From assembly GCA_040388605.1 (NCBI GenBank), contig JAZKBN010000045.1, positions 1-46,577 of the forward strand: a DNA stretch of 46,577 bases, in the 5' to 3' direction. Each line of letters opens with the position of its first letter. Within the stretch, counting starts at the first letter, position 1. Under the pieces are notes generated by a model. It was not told the DNA's origin, ran no database searches, and saw only the letters and a program-made list of their open reading frames with translations. The position numbers and the translations under genes are program-made. The DNA comes from JAZKBN01 sp040388605 (lineage in GTDB: Bacteria > Bacteroidota > Bacteroidia > Cytophagales > Flexibacteraceae). Below are positions 1-10,500 of the stretch, in pieces.

Positions 1-690
1 CCCAAAGGCAGCAGCCTGTACCTTGTTTGCGACGGTGTAGGCGGGTCTGATTATGGTGAGGTAGCAGCGCGACTTGCCTGCGAGCATATTGCGGCCCATT
101 TTTCAAAACCCATGGAGGGCGATTTGGAAAGCAATATTAACGCCGCAGTTATAAACGCCGAAGACGGCATCAGGAGCTATGCGGAGCGCAACCCGGCATC
201 GAAAAAAATGAGTACTACACTCACCCTGCTGCACATAAACGGCCATAAAGCCATAGCTGCCCATATTGGCGACAGCCGCATTTACCATGTGCGAAACGGC
301 AAAATACTTTTTAAAACCACCGACCACAGCCTGGTTGCAGAAATGCTTGCCGAAGGAAAAATTACGCCCGAAACGACCTTAAATCACCCGCAAAGCAACA
401 TCATAACCCGGGCACTTTCCGGCGCCGGAAAACGCGCCCTGCCCGATATACATACCCTGCTAAATTTACAGGCAAAAGATTACTTCATTCTTTGCTCCGA
501 CGGCATTCTTGAAGCTGTTGACGAAGACTTTATAGAAAAAACCTTCCTGGCCGATGCCCACCTTGGCAATATAGCAAGCTTAATCAGGCTTCAATGCAGG
601 CTGCATTCAGCTGATAATTACTCGGCGCTGATTATTAAGCTTGAAGATATTAAAGCAATACCGCTCATGCTTACTCATCTCCGTAAATAG
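1..690 (+). CDS. PP2C-family serine/threonine protein phosphatase (5'-truncated)
   Basis: Metal-dependent protein phosphatase that removes phosphate from Ser/Thr residues; bacterial members usually oppose Hanks-type kinases. The frame is open from base 1, so the N-terminus lies outside the window; 229 residues are visible. Motifs appear in the family order: VCDGVGG near the start (metal-binding Asp and the Gly pair), HIGDSRIYHV, DHSLV, ITRALSG, FILCSDGILE (metal-binding Asp) and a terminal DNYSALI. The end is intact, with a TAG stop at 688-690. The last 20 bp overlap the end of the convergent asparaginase gene. The upstream partner, possibly a kinase or FHA protein, is not visible, so the substrate is unknown. 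Family assignment is firm; physiological role is not. Confidence 0.9.
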   Translation, partial: PKGSSLYLVCDGVGGSDYGEVAARLACEHIAAHFSKPMEGDLESNINAAVINAEDGIRSYAERNPASKKMSTTLTLLHINGHKAIAAHIGDSRIYHVRNGKILFKTTDHSLVAEMLAEGKITPETTLNHPQSNIITRALSGAGKRALPDIHTLLNLQAKDYFILCSDGILEAVDEDFIEKTFLADAHLGNIASLIRLQCRLHSADNYSALIIKLEDIKAIPLMLTHLRK

Positions 691-1678
691 CAATGGTATG
701 CAGGCCGTCTGAATTGGCAGCGGCGCGGTACATGCCATCAGAATTATAGGGCATGGCAATGTTGCCTTCGGCATCTACGGCAATCAGTCCGCCGCTGTCG
801 GGGCAGGCGGCGGCAAGGGTTTGCATAATTACTTTATCTGCGGCAGCGGCTAAGGGCATACCGGCATAGCTCATCAGTGCCGATACATCGTGAGCAACAA
901 CGTACCTGAGGAAAAACTCGCCGAACCCGGTGGCGCTTACGGCGCAGGTGGCGTTGTTGGCATAGGTTCCGGCGCCAATTACGGGGCTGTCGCCAATGCG
1001 GCCCCAGCGCTTGTTGGTCATGCCTCCGGTGCTTGTGGCGGCGGCTATGTTGCCGTGTATGTCTTTAGCTACTGCGCCCACTGTACTGAACTTTTTATCG
1101 GGCCCGCCTGGGTGCGGGGTTTCTGACGAAGCAGCACGGGGTAAATTGGTTTCATTATTAACGGCTGCCTTTTTATCGCTGTGGTCAAGCACTACGTCTT
1201 CACTGCCAAGCACTTCCAAAAGCTGCTCAAGCCTGAATTCGGTATCAAAATAAGAATCAGGCTCAAAGGCCAGGTTTTGGCTGCGTGCAAAAGCTTCGGC
1301 GCCGGTTCCGGCAAGCATTACATGCCCGCTCTGCTCCATTACGCTGCGGGCAGCCAAAATAGGATTGCGTATGCCTTTAACGCCGGCTACGGCTCCTGCC
1401 TGCAGGTTGCTTCCGTCCATAATGGCGGCATCCATTTCATGGGTACGCTCACGGGTGAACACCGAACCTCTGCCGGCATTGAAAAGCGGGCAGTCTTCCA
1501 GGCTTTTAACAGTGGCTGTAACAGCATCCAGGGCGGTGCCGCCAGCTTGTAAAACCGCGGTTCCGGCATTTAGGGCTGCGCCAAGGGCTGCTCGATATGC
1601 AGCTTCCTTTTCAGGTGTCATGGCGCTGCGTAAAATGGTACCTGCACCCCCGTGGAGGGCCAAAGAATATAGGAGCAT
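671..1678 (-). CDS. Isoaspartyl peptidase / L-asparaginase (plant-type, Ntn hydrolase)
   Basis: Hydrolyses isoaspartyl dipeptides and L-asparagine; made as a precursor that self-cleaves to expose an N-terminal threonine nucleophile. The 335-residue protein starts with LALHGGAGT, typical of the family, has the FNAGRGSVFT segment near residue 66, and carries TVGAVAKD with the nucleophile at Thr199. The oxyanion/substrate segment STGGMTNKRWGRIGDSP follows at about 216-232. The residue before the nucleophile is Ser where Gly is usual (GTVGAV), so autoprocessing could be altered. The linker before the cleavage site (about 160-195) is polar and probably disordered, as in relatives. The ATG at 1676-1678 is chosen because it directly precedes the conserved N-terminal strand. 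No signal peptide is visible, so it is probably cytoplasmic. It stands alone and is convergent with the PP2C gene. Confidence 0.93.
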   Translation of the reverse strand: MLLYSLALHGGAGTILRSAMTPEKEAAYRAALGAALNAGTAVLQAGGTALDAVTATVKSLEDCPLFNAGRGSVFTRERTHEMDAAIMDGSNLQAGAVAGVKGIRNPILAARSVMEQSGHVMLAGTGAEAFARSQNLAFEPDSYFDTEFRLEQLLEVLGSEDVVLDHSDKKAAVNNETNLPRAASSETPHPGGPDKKFSTVGAVAKDIHGNIAAATSTGGMTNKRWGRIGDSPVIGAGTYANNATCAVSATGFGEFFLRYVVAHDVSALMSYAGMPLAAAADKVIMQTLAAACPDSGGLIAVDAEGNIAMPYNSDGMYRAAANSDGLHTIAIYGDE

Positions 1679-1855
1679 GGTTAGTTCAAAAGGTGATAAA
1701 TTAATTGCAGTAAGCTTTCTGAATGCGCATTACGGGCAGTGTTTTCAGGGGTAAAAGGCCCGTTTTTGCAAACATTGTAACAATGTAAAATAAGGCAAAA
1801 GGGAGCGTTTACCCTATTTTTTTACCTTTTCGGGCAGTTTTTCCATACGAAACCT

Positions 1856-1863
1856 TATATTTG
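1856..1863 (+). promoter_or_regulatory. Putative -7 box for the hisA-like gene
   Basis: TATATTTG matches the Bacteroidota -7 consensus TAnnTTTG exactly and lies 78 bp before the ATG at 1942. No clean TTTG -33 box is seen at the usual distance, so this is a half-match only. Confidence 0.4.
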
Positions 1864-1941
1864 GTTCAGAAAAACAGGAGAGTATGGGTTTAAATTAACC
1901 GTCTTGCTGCATTTCATTAACATTTCAAAACCGGCAAATTT

Positions 1942-2682
1942 ATGATAGAGATAATACCCAGCATTTCTGTTCTCGGCGGCAAGGTAGCCAAACTTAGCGC
2001 AGCAACTACCGATAATGCACGTTGGTACGAACGCTCGCCCCTTGAGCTTGCCCAGTATTTTGAGAGCAACGGTTTCCGCCGTGTGCACCTGGTTGATCTT
2101 GACGGCGCACGCGAAGGACAGGTTATTAATTACCAAACCCTGCAATTGCTTCGCGGCTATACCGACCTGAAAATTAACTTCAGCGGCGGCATTCGTACCG
2201 ACGGGGGCGCACAGCTTGCCTTTGAAAACGGGGCCGATACCGTTACTGCCGCCACCATTGCGGCTACAGATCCTGAGCGTTTCACCGGCTGGCTCATCAG
2301 CTTCGGGCGCAACAAAATGGTGCTCGGCGCCGATGTGATGAACGGTACCATTGCCGACCGCGGCCGCCGCCACAACACCGGCCTTGACCCCTTAGACCAT
2401 ATAAGCTATTTCGCCGAACGCGGCGTACTCAACGTAAAGCTTACCGATGTTGCCCGCGACGGCGAATTGGAAGGCCCCAACTTCGAGCTTATAAAGCGCG
2501 TAACCGATACTTTCCCAAGCCTCAATATAATGGTAAGCGGCGGTGTCCGCAGCGTAGCCGATATTGAAGCCCTTGACAAAGCAGGTGTAAGCAGCGTAAT
2601 TATTGCCCGTGCATTTTATGAAGACCGCCTTCCGATAGGCGATCTTGCCAAATTTGTAAAGCCTGCTGGGGCTGAAGTTTAA
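1942..2682 (+). CDS. hisA: HisA-like (ProFAR isomerase family) TIM-barrel protein
   Basis: HisA converts ProFAR to PRFAR in histidine synthesis. The 246-residue length and half-barrel motifs fit: VHLVDLDGAREG at about 49-60, INFSGGIRTDGG at 74-85, VLGADVMNG near 132, LTDVARDGELEGPN near 168, and IMVSGGVRSVADIEAL near 197 (second phosphate site). Two features are atypical. The N-terminal strand reads IPSISV where canonical HisA has IPAIDL, so the usual catalytic Asp is Ser9. The following loop reads AKLSAATTDN where relatives have VRLxQGD. I recall IPSIS-type HisA from Cytophagales, so this may be a lineage variant that works. No other his gene is nearby, which is unusual for a histidine enzyme but not rare in this phylum. 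A divergent paralogue with another role is the alternative. Confidence 0.75.
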   Translation: MIEIIPSISVLGGKVAKLSAATTDNARWYERSPLELAQYFESNGFRRVHLVDLDGAREGQVINYQTLQLLRGYTDLKINFSGGIRTDGGAQLAFENGADTVTAATIAATDPERFTGWLISFGRNKMVLGADVMNGTIADRGRRHNTGLDPLDHISYFAERGVLNVKLTDVARDGELEGPNFELIKRVTDTFPSLNIMVSGGVRSVADIEALDKAGVSSVIIARAFYEDRLPIGDLAKFVKPAGAEV

Positions 2683-2847
2683 GAAACCCTGACAAGCCTA
2701 ATTGCCGGAAAAACAGTTTCCTGAATCACAAATCACACCGGTTATAAATGTGCTTTGCGAATAACTTTTTGAATGCCACGGCTCTTTTTACAACCGGCTG
2801 ATTACAAAAGTTAAAGGTTTTGTATATAGAATAACCAATTGCTGAAC

Positions 2848-2875
2848 GGCCGCTCCTGATTGTTGCGGCCTTTTG
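2848..2875 (+). terminator. Rho-independent terminator downstream of the hisA-like gene
   Basis: Perfect 6-bp stem GGCCGC/GCGGCC (2848-2853 with 2865-2870), 11-nt loop, then TTTTGCATT. It lies 165 bp after the hisA stop. Between stop and hairpin nothing else is recognised. Confidence 0.6.
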
Positions 2876-2882
2876 CATTAAT

Positions 2883-3071
2883 TCAGGTTAATGCCTCAAT
2901 ATGCTGTTCATCATAAAGCAACCCGTAACAGGCCGGGTTAAAGGCAAGCCCTTTATTTATAGCAAATTGGCGTTCTTCAATATCAAATTGCGCTGAGCGA
3001 TGTTCCTGTACGGCGCCAAACAAAGGCGCAAAAAGACCATTGCTTAAATAATTTTCTATACATTCGTACCC
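2883..3071 (-). pseudogene. Possible gene remnant (C-terminal fragment, unknown family)
   Basis: On the minus strand an open stretch of about 62 codons ends at TGA 2883-2885. Its composition looks like real protein (for example NGLFAPLFGAVQEHRSAQF, then FNPACYGLLYDEQHIEAL), but it has no ATG, GTG or TTG start and is closed by an in-frame TAA just upstream at about 3072. I do not recognise a family. It may be the tail of a decayed gene, or simply chance coding character in an intergenic gap of 425 bp (2683-3107) that otherwise holds only the terminator. Confidence 0.25.
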
Positions 3072-3107
3072 TTAAAATTCCTTAGCCGGATACTGAAATA
3101 CAGATAA

Positions 3108-5170
3108 ATGAGATATTTTGCTTTAACAATTCTTTCAATAAGCTGTTGGCTTATAAGCCTTAAGCCTGCCGAGGCGCAACCATTAGCGCCGGGCACAAAA
3201 GCCATAGTGCATTTTAAACAGGGCAATGCCGACAACAACGGCCTCCTGCCAGGCACAAACTTTGGCCTGGGCATTGAAACAAGGGCATCAACTTACATTT
3301 GCAACAAACCTGCTATTTCAGCATCGGGCCCTGTAAATTTTTGTGTTGGCGGAAACGTAACACTTTCCACGCCCATTCTTGCTGATGCCGATACTACAGT
3401 TACCACATTAGCCGGCTCTGTGTCAGGCTTGGCTAACGGACCCGCAGCCCAAGCCAAATTCGGGAGGCTGGGGGAAATAATTTGCAGACCCAACAATGAT
3501 TTATACGTAGCTGATTATGGTAACAGCCAAATCAGGAAAATTTCAGGCGGTATAGTAAGCACATTCACCGGCGCCGCAGGTGTTGGGTACAGGGATGGTA
3601 CTTTGGCTACCGCAAAATTTAACTTACCAATAGCAATTTGCACCGATGCCGCAGGCAATATGTACGTTGCAGACTATTCAAACAATAAGATCAGGAAAAT
3701 TTCAACCGACAGCGTTGTTACCTCTATTGCCGGCTCATCAGCAGGTGAGGCAGACGGCACAGGCGCTGCCGCAAAGTTCTCTAACCCAAGGGCAATTTGT
3801 ATAGACCCCTCAGGCAATTTGGTTGTAGCTGATTATTCCGGGCATCGAATCAGGAAAGTAACAATGGCCGGGGTAGTTACCACCATTGCCGGAGATACTG
3901 CAGGCTTTCGTGACGGCCCGGTGGCTACGGCACTTTTCCATAACCCTACAGATGTGGATTATGATGCCGCCGGCAACCTGATTGTAACTGATATGGCCAA
4001 CCACCGAATCAGGAAAATTACACCTGCGGGCATTGTAAGCACTATTGCCGGTGCAGGGGTAGCAGGCTATGCAAACGGCCCTGCACTCAGCGCAAAATTC
4101 GCGCGCCCTTACTGTAACTTTATTACAGCAGAAGGCAATATGCTTATTGGCGATCTTGATAACCACAAGGTGCGCATGTTCAGCAAATCAGGTAAGGTAA
4201 GCACCCTTACCGGGGCTAATACATCAGGTGCAGGGTTTGCAAACGGGCCCGGATACCTCTCTAAATTTAACTATCCTTTCGGCGTTTGCCTTGATACCGC
4301 CGGAAATGTTATTGTTGCTGAATACGGCAACTACCTTATTAGGAAAATTGCTGTGAAATTTGGCCCCGAAGCATATATCTGGTCTAACGGCGACAGTGTT
4401 CGCAGCGTAAGAACAGATTCTTCGGGCATATATTCTGTTAAAAAAGTAATTGCCGGCTGCACATCGGTAAGCAGCGATCCTATAACTGTAAATGTAGGGG
4501 GCGATCTTCCACCTACGGTAACGGTTGGCGGCCCGACAACTTTTTGCACCGGCGACAGCGTGCTGCTTACTTCATCGGCAGCAANNNNNNNNNNAATATC
4601 TGGAGCAACGGCGATACCACGCAAAGCATTTATGCCCGCAACCTGGGCCGATACTTTGTTCGCGGGAGATTCGGAAGCTGCACCAGCCTTGCATCTAACT
4701 ATGTGGTTGTAACGGTTTACCTTTTGCCGCCGCCTACCACAATATTCGCCAACGGAAACCAGCTTGTTGCAAACACCCCCAACGGCGTAGTGTACCAATG
4801 GTATAAAAACAGTACTTTGATAAGCGGGCAATCTGAACAAACACTTCCTTACCTGGGCCCCGGCAGCTATACAGTTAGCTATACCGACGGAAGAAACTGC
4901 ACATCGCTGCAATCAGAAGCTTATATAGTTACAGGCATTGAAGACCTGTTAAGCAATGTACCTTTGCAAATTGTGCCTAACCCTGCAAATTCGGTAATTC
5001 AAATAAACGGGCTAAGGGGTGTTCAACAGGTAAGCATCAGCAATATGCTCGGGCAGCAGGTTTACAGTAACCTGGTTCAACCCGGAACCGATATTGACTT
5101 GCAGCACCTGCCCGCAGGCGTTTACCGTGTTAAAACAGGTAATTCAGTTTTAAGGCTGGTTAAAGAATAA
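3108..5170 (+). CDS. Secreted NHL-repeat beta-propeller protein with T9SS sorting domain (split by scaffold gap)
   Basis: The N-terminus is a signal peptide ending near AEAQ (residue 24). From about residue 95 come six repeats of roughly 48 residues, each with an AG...DG..AAKF segment followed by a GN.YVADY.N..IRKI strand: NHL repeats, expected to fold as a six-bladed propeller. A cysteine-containing Ig/PKD-like section with an IWSNGD signature follows, twice, one copy on each side of the gap at 4585-4594. The C-terminal domain (IVPNPANS, ISNMLGQQVY, LPAGVYRV, ending LRLVKE) is a T9SS type A sorting signal, so the protein should cross the outer membrane and be anchored or released. The upstream part reads in the frame of 3108 and the downstream part in the frame of 4595, so the true gap is not 10 bases; this is an assembly effect, not a natural frameshift. 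Ligand unknown. It is convergent with the next gene across a shared terminator. Confidence 0.88.
4585..4594. other. Assembly gap (10 N) inside the NHL-repeat gene
   Basis: Ten Ns join two contigs. The reading frames on either side disagree by one base relative to a 10-base gap: the missing length must be 2 modulo 3, or the ends overlap by one base. The gap falls in a repeated Ig-like unit, which probably broke the assembly. Confidence 0.95.
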
Positions 5171-5203
5171 GGCTTCGCACCGTATTTACAAGCCTGTAAT
5201 AAC

Positions 5204-5245
5204 AAAAAAGTCCTGCTGCCGGAAAACGGTAAGCAGGACTTTTTT
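5204..5245. terminator. Bidirectional rho-independent terminator
   Basis: A 14-bp perfect stem AAAAAAGTCCTGCT/AGCAGGACTTTTTT (5204-5217 with 5232-5245) with a small inner CCG/CGG pairing in the loop. The A-run on one side and U-run on the other let it serve both convergent genes, the NHL gene (plus) and the membrane protein (minus). Confidence 0.9.
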
Positions 5246-5262
5246 GTTCAGGTAATTTAATT

Positions 5263-7212
5263 TTACCTGCAGCCCAATAATACAGCCGAAAAAAGGGAAA
5301 ACTGCCAAAGCCTACCGTGCATGTCATCATTTACAGATGTGATTTCTGCCTGTTTAAAGGCTCCTCCAGGTATGGCTGCTTTCAGGTTAATAATATCGTT
5401 CTCGTAATCATGCGGAACAATGGGAACTTTGAACCGGATAACCGAAGAATCATAACCGGGGCCGCGGAATTTAATACTTACGGTAACTTTTGAATACTGT
5501 TTCGGGAACGGGATAAGAATGCTATCGGCATGGGTAATGCCCTCCGGGAATTTCATGGTCCATGTATTGCCTAAATCAGGCACAGAAGCGTCGCTGTCCC
5601 ATTCAAAAGCTTTCCTGTCGAATACCCGGTCAAATGAACCATCCGGTGTTTTACACTTATAAACGAAATAGGGTACAATGCGGTTAAAATCGAGATAAGC
5701 CGGGTAATTGATAGAGAATACCTGCACCAGGCTGTACATTTTTGCCACAGACCTAAAATCTGCCGGCTTGCAGAAGTACTCAAGCGGGTTCAGATCGGCA
5801 ATAAATTGCGGCTTTTTATCTGTTACCAGCTTTGTGAAATCGAAGGCGTATTGCGTGGCGGGCTTATAATTCAGGCCGCTGTAATCCATAAAGTAATAAC
5901 CATAGCGTTGGGCTACATAGCCATGTTCTGCAATCAGGGTGTCGGCAGGGCTGGCATTGGCATGCACATACTCTCCTATGCGCTTAAAGCAACCTTCCTG
6001 CACCACAGATGCAATATAAAAATCGCGCACCCGTATATAGGTGGCCGGCAATGATGCCAAAACAACCAGGCATGCAAATGTTCCTAAGACGCCTATAACC
6101 TGTGCTTTACGGTTCGGGAACAGGGCCTGCAATTGCCGGGTAAAAAAAGCAAGGCAAAGCGCCGCATTCAGCAGGAGCAATACCTGCGGTATCAGGCTGT
6201 ACCAAATCATCTGCTCCCTAGGGTTGTAGAAATAGTACAGGCTTAAATAGGCCGACATGCACAGCGCCGGCAGGTAAAGCAGCCATGTAAACCGCAAGCC
6301 GGCTTCGGAATACGGGCTTTTATTGGCAGGCAATTTTGCCAATATGAATTTTGCAATAAGGGGCAGGGCCATTAAAAGCAGGCAGATTTGCTTTTGCCGA
6401 ACCCTGTCAGACATGAACATTTTTATAAACTGCATACCATGCCCGAAAGTATGCTTCTGGAAAGATTTGGCAATGGCCGTCTGGCTTATAGGCGTTCCGA
6501 AAAACAGCATGGTAAAGGTGAACCAGCAGGCCAGGGGCAGCAGCAGGTACAGGGCAATGTTTTTGTAAAGCGGGCTTAGCAGGTTAAAGCTGAACAGTGC
6601 TTTGCGTTGCTCAAAGGCATAAATACAGAACAGAACTAAAACTATGGGTGCAGTGTCGAGCTTGGAGCTCAGGCTTAAAGCCATCAGGAACAGGAAGGTT
6701 TTGGCATGCCTGGCCCGCTGCATAAAATAGCTGAGGGTCAGCATGACTATGCCCAGGTGCAGACCGGCTTCAAGGCCCTGCTTCACAGTTAAAATAAAAG
6801 TATCGGATGTAATTATTACCGATGCCCATATACAATAACGAAAAGGGGTCAATGCGCTGAACTGCCTTATAAAGCGCAGCAGGGCATAAGAAGCCAGCAC
6901 CAGGCCAAGAAAGTTGGCAGCGAACAGGCTGTGTAAGGGGCTCAGAATATGGCTTGCGGCTATGCTGCCTGCCAACAGGCCATGCCAGAAATCTGATATG
7001 CCCCAAACGGGTCCGTCAGATGGGTTATAGCAGAACCAATGGCCGGCGGCAAAATTATCGAGATAGCGGAGCACTATGCCGCCATCGTCTACGGTATTGC
7101 CGGTGTTTGAAAACAGGAAAAATAGAATGGTAAAAAGCAATGATGCAAGCCAATCGTTTTGATTTGGGTTTCTAAACAGCCTGGCTCGGCTTTTTACTGG
7201 AATTTGCTCCAT
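5263..7212 (-). CDS. Polytopic membrane protein, GT-C-like glycosyltransferase (predicted)
   Basis: A 649-residue protein with many hydrophobic segments in its first ~400 residues (first at about 22-37) and a long soluble C-terminal part. Just after the first membrane segment it has VDDGGIVLRYLDNFAAGHWF (41-60) and then NPSDGPVWGISDFWHGLL. That layout of an acidic pair in the first external loop followed by a G..YNP..PVWG stretch is typical of GT-C enzymes using lipid-linked sugars. This suggests transfer of a sugar to a surface glycan or glycoprotein, but the substrate is not evident. The start is the ATG at 7210-7212; a longer frame begins only with TTG at 7248. It is alone on its transcript, sharing a terminator with the convergent NHL gene. 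Confidence 0.65.
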   Translation of the reverse strand: MEQIPVKSRARLFRNPNQNDWLASLLFTILFFLFSNTGNTVDDGGIVLRYLDNFAAGHWFCYNPSDGPVWGISDFWHGLLAGSIAASHILSPLHSLFAANFLGLVLASYALLRFIRQFSALTPFRYCIWASVIITSDTFILTVKQGLEAGLHLGIVMLTLSYFMQRARHAKTFLFLMALSLSSKLDTAPIVLVLFCIYAFEQRKALFSFNLLSPLYKNIALYLLLPLACWFTFTMLFFGTPISQTAIAKSFQKHTFGHGMQFIKMFMSDRVRQKQICLLLMALPLIAKFILAKLPANKSPYSEAGLRFTWLLYLPALCMSAYLSLYYFYNPREQMIWYSLIPQVLLLLNAALCLAFFTRQLQALFPNRKAQVIGVLGTFACLVVLASLPATYIRVRDFYIASVVQEGCFKRIGEYVHANASPADTLIAEHGYVAQRYGYYFMDYSGLNYKPATQYAFDFTKLVTDKKPQFIADLNPLEYFCKPADFRSVAKMYSLVQVFSINYPAYLDFNRIVPYFVYKCKTPDGSFDRVFDRKAFEWDSDASVPDLGNTWTMKFPEGITHADSILIPFPKQYSKVTVSIKFRGPGYDSSVIRFKVPIVPHDYENDIINLKAAIPGGAFKQAEITSVNDDMHGRLWQFSLFSAVLLGCR

Positions 7213-7561
7213 AGGGTTATTCAGAATTGCGCTTCCGGAATATGGCAATTATTAAAATGCTCACGGGTTAAGCCGGTAAGCATACAAAAAAGCAGATTTC
7301 TGCCTGCAATAAAAAACGCCGGCTTATTTATGGCAGCAATGTGAACAGTTCTTTAAAACTAAGACAGCAATACCGGGCCGCAGATACCGAAAAACCCCCG
7401 CATGAATCAGACCCCCTAAACGCCAAAATTCCGCCCCCGGAAACCGGGAAGCGGAATTGGCAATTAATTATCTGCAAAAACTGTGCATCAATAATGCTGT
7501 CTGGACAATTGTAAAGCATTTACAGCCAATTAACTGAAAAATGACTAACAATGGCCAGGGC
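7213..7561. other. Intergenic stretch between the GT-C-like gene and the RND operon
   Basis: No gene is supported. It holds the hairpin at 7427-7458 and an inverted repeat TAAGCCGG/CCGGCTTA (near 7268 and 7318) upstream of the GT-C-like start. No clear TAnnTTTG box is seen on the minus strand. Confidence 0.5.
7427..7458 (-). terminator. Hairpin, probable terminator of the RND efflux operon
   Basis: Two stacked stems: AATTCCGC/GCGGAATT (7427-7434 with 7451-7458) and CCCGG/CCGGG with an AAA loop (7436-7448). On the minus strand it lies about 100 bp after the pump stop codon; the T-run is short (TTTT), so termination is likely but not certain. Confidence 0.55.
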
Positions 7562-10500
7562 TTAATGGCTTCCGCCTGCACCCGCCGCTGTGTTGCCGGG
7601 AGCCAAATCAGGATTGTTTTTCTTACCGCTGATTTTGTTGCCTATTATCTCTATGCTGTAATACGCCGCCGGTACAACCACCAGCGTAAGCAGCAATGAG
7701 CTGATAAGGCCGCCTATAATAACCCATGCCATGCCGTTCTTAACCTCGGCGCCGCTGCCTTTAGCCATTGCAATCGGCAGCATGCCGAACACCATGGCGA
7801 GGGTGGTCATTAATATAGGACGTAAGCGTTCCTTGCCGGCTTCCACAAGGGCGCTGAAAACGGTAAGGCCGCGTTCGCGCAGGTGGTTGGCAAAGTCTAC
7901 TATCAGGATTGCATTTTTAGCCACAAGACCCATGAGCATAATAAGCCCGATGATGCTGAATATAGCCAATTGCTCCTTAGCCAATGCCAGCGCCAGCAGC
8001 GCACCCGACAATGCCAGCGGAAGGCTGAACAATACTATAAAGGGGTATTTATAGCTGTTATAAAGCGCCACCATTACCAGGTACACAAATATGATAGCCG
8101 CAGCCAATGCAAGCCCAAGGCTGCCAAAGGCATCGCTTTGCTGCTCAAGGTTGCCTTTATAGGCAATGCTCACACCTTCGGGCAGCTTAATTTTGCCGAG
8201 GGCGGTTTTGAGCTCGGCGCCAACGGTGCCTATGGGCCTGCCTATTACGTTGCTGTTAATTGTAAGGGAGCTAATACGATCATAACGTTCTAGCTTGCCG
8301 GTACCAATTATCTGGTAAACATTGGCAACCTGGCCAAGTGTGATCTGCTGACCGCGGGATGTGTTCAGGGGCAGGTTACGAATCTGGTCTATCTGTGAGC
8401 GCTCAAGCTTGCCCAGGCTAACGTTTATCTCGAAATCGTAACCTTTATCGGTAAACTTGGTATCGGTATTGCCGGCGAAAGATGTTTGCAGCAGGCCGCC
8501 TATATCGGCCACGCTTACCCCGAGGCGCGCCATTTTCTCACGGTCCATATCCACCTTAAGCTCAGGGCGGTTTTCTTCAACAGAAAGGCGCACATCGGCG
8601 GTGCCGGGTATTTTCTTAACCTCGGGCAGCAGCAATGCGGCAGCCTTGTTCAGCGATTCAATACTTGGTCCGCGAAGCAGGATTTGTACGGGGGTTTGGT
8701 CGGCGCTGCCGGTGATACCCACGCTGGCGGTGCTCACTTTTGCGCCTGCTATATTGCGCATATCGTGCTTAACGCGCACCTGGAAAGCATCAAGTGTTTC
8801 GGTACGGCCTTTACCCAGTGGGGTAAGGGTTACCATTATTTCGCTCAGGTAGTTGTTGTTGCTGCCGCTTTGGGCGGTGCTGGTGAAGCCTACCGTTGTA
8901 TAAATGCGTTTCACCTCGGGCATACCCATGAGTATGCGTTCGGCCTGCCGGGTAAGGGCATTGGTTTCTGAAAGGCTGTTATCCTGCGAACCTTCCACGC
9001 GAACTATAAACTCACCCCGGTCAGATTTAGGAATGAAGGTAGCGCCTATAAAGCCTTTGGCCGGCAGCATGAACGATGCCACAACTGCCACAATGGCTAT
9101 CAGGAAAGTGCGGCGCTTATGGGTTAGGCACCATGTAAGAATTTTCTCGTACAGGTTTTGAAGGCTTGTAAAGCCGTTTTCAAAGAAGATGCCGATACGA
9201 CCCATAATGCTGTTAGGGTCAAGGTGCTCAACCTTGGCGAAGCGTGAAGCCAGCAAGGGGGTAACCGTAAACGATACCACGAGGCTCATAAGCGTGCTGA
9301 ACACCACCACAAGGGCAAACTCGCGGAGAATGTTACCAATTAGGCCCTGCACCATAGCCAGCGGAAGGAACACCACAACGTCTACCATGGTAATGGCAGC
9401 TGCCGTGCTTCCTATTTCATTACGTCCGTCAAGTGCGGCCTGGCGCTTGTCTTTACCCATTTCAAGGTGGCGGGTAATGTTTTCAAGCACCACAATGCTG
9501 TCATCCACAAGAATACCTACCACGAGGCTGAGGCCCATCAGGGTCATCAGGTTCAGGCTGAAATTCATGAGGTACATGGCAATAAATACCGACACAATAG
9601 AGGCCGGTATTGCCACAAGCACTATAAGCGAGTTCCTGAGGCTGTGCAGGAACACAAGCATCACCAGCGCAACCAGGAAAATGGCTATAACCAAATCTTC
9701 CAGCACGGCATTGGCGCTCGCAAGGGTATAAACGCTGCTGTCGTTGGCAATGGTTACCTTAATTTTACTGTCGGCGAAGGTTTTTTCAATGCTGATAATT
9801 TCAGCCCGAACGAGCTTGCTTACGTCTACGGCATTGGCATCGGTCTGCTTACGAATTTGCAGGCTTATTGCCTCCTGCCTGTCGAGGCGGCTCATGGTGG
9901 TTGGGTCGGCGGTGCCGTCTTCCACTTCGGCAATGTCTTCAATTTTAATTACCGAACCGTCGGGGTTAGTTTTAACCGTTTGCTGACGAATCTGGTCAAG
10001 ATCTTTATACTTGCCGGCCAAACGTATGCTGTACTGCTTTTCAGGCGCATCTATCTTACCGGTAGGGAATTCAAGGTTACCGGCCTTAATGGCGGCCACC
10101 ACCTGTGTCGGGCTCAGGTTATTGGCCCGAAGCAGCTCAGGATTCATGTTTACGTGAATCTGCCTTTGCAGGCCGCCCACTATGTTCACCTCACCTACGC
10201 CGCTCAGCTTCTTAATCTGGGGCACCACCTGCTCTTTTACCAGGGTATAAAGCTCGGTAGGGGTGCGGTTTCCGGTTACGGTGAGCTTCATAATGGGGAA
10301 CTCATCGGTGCTGAACTTGTTCAGAATGGGGTCCTGCGCATCATCAGGAAGCTTGCTGCGGTTGGCGTTCAGCTTGCGCTGGGCATCCTGCAAAACAAGG
10401 TTCACGTTTGCGCCGGCTTTAAGCTCCAGCGTAACAATGGCCATGCCTTCCTGCGAGGTGCCGCGCATAGATTTTACGTTTTCCAAACCGCTGAGCGCAT

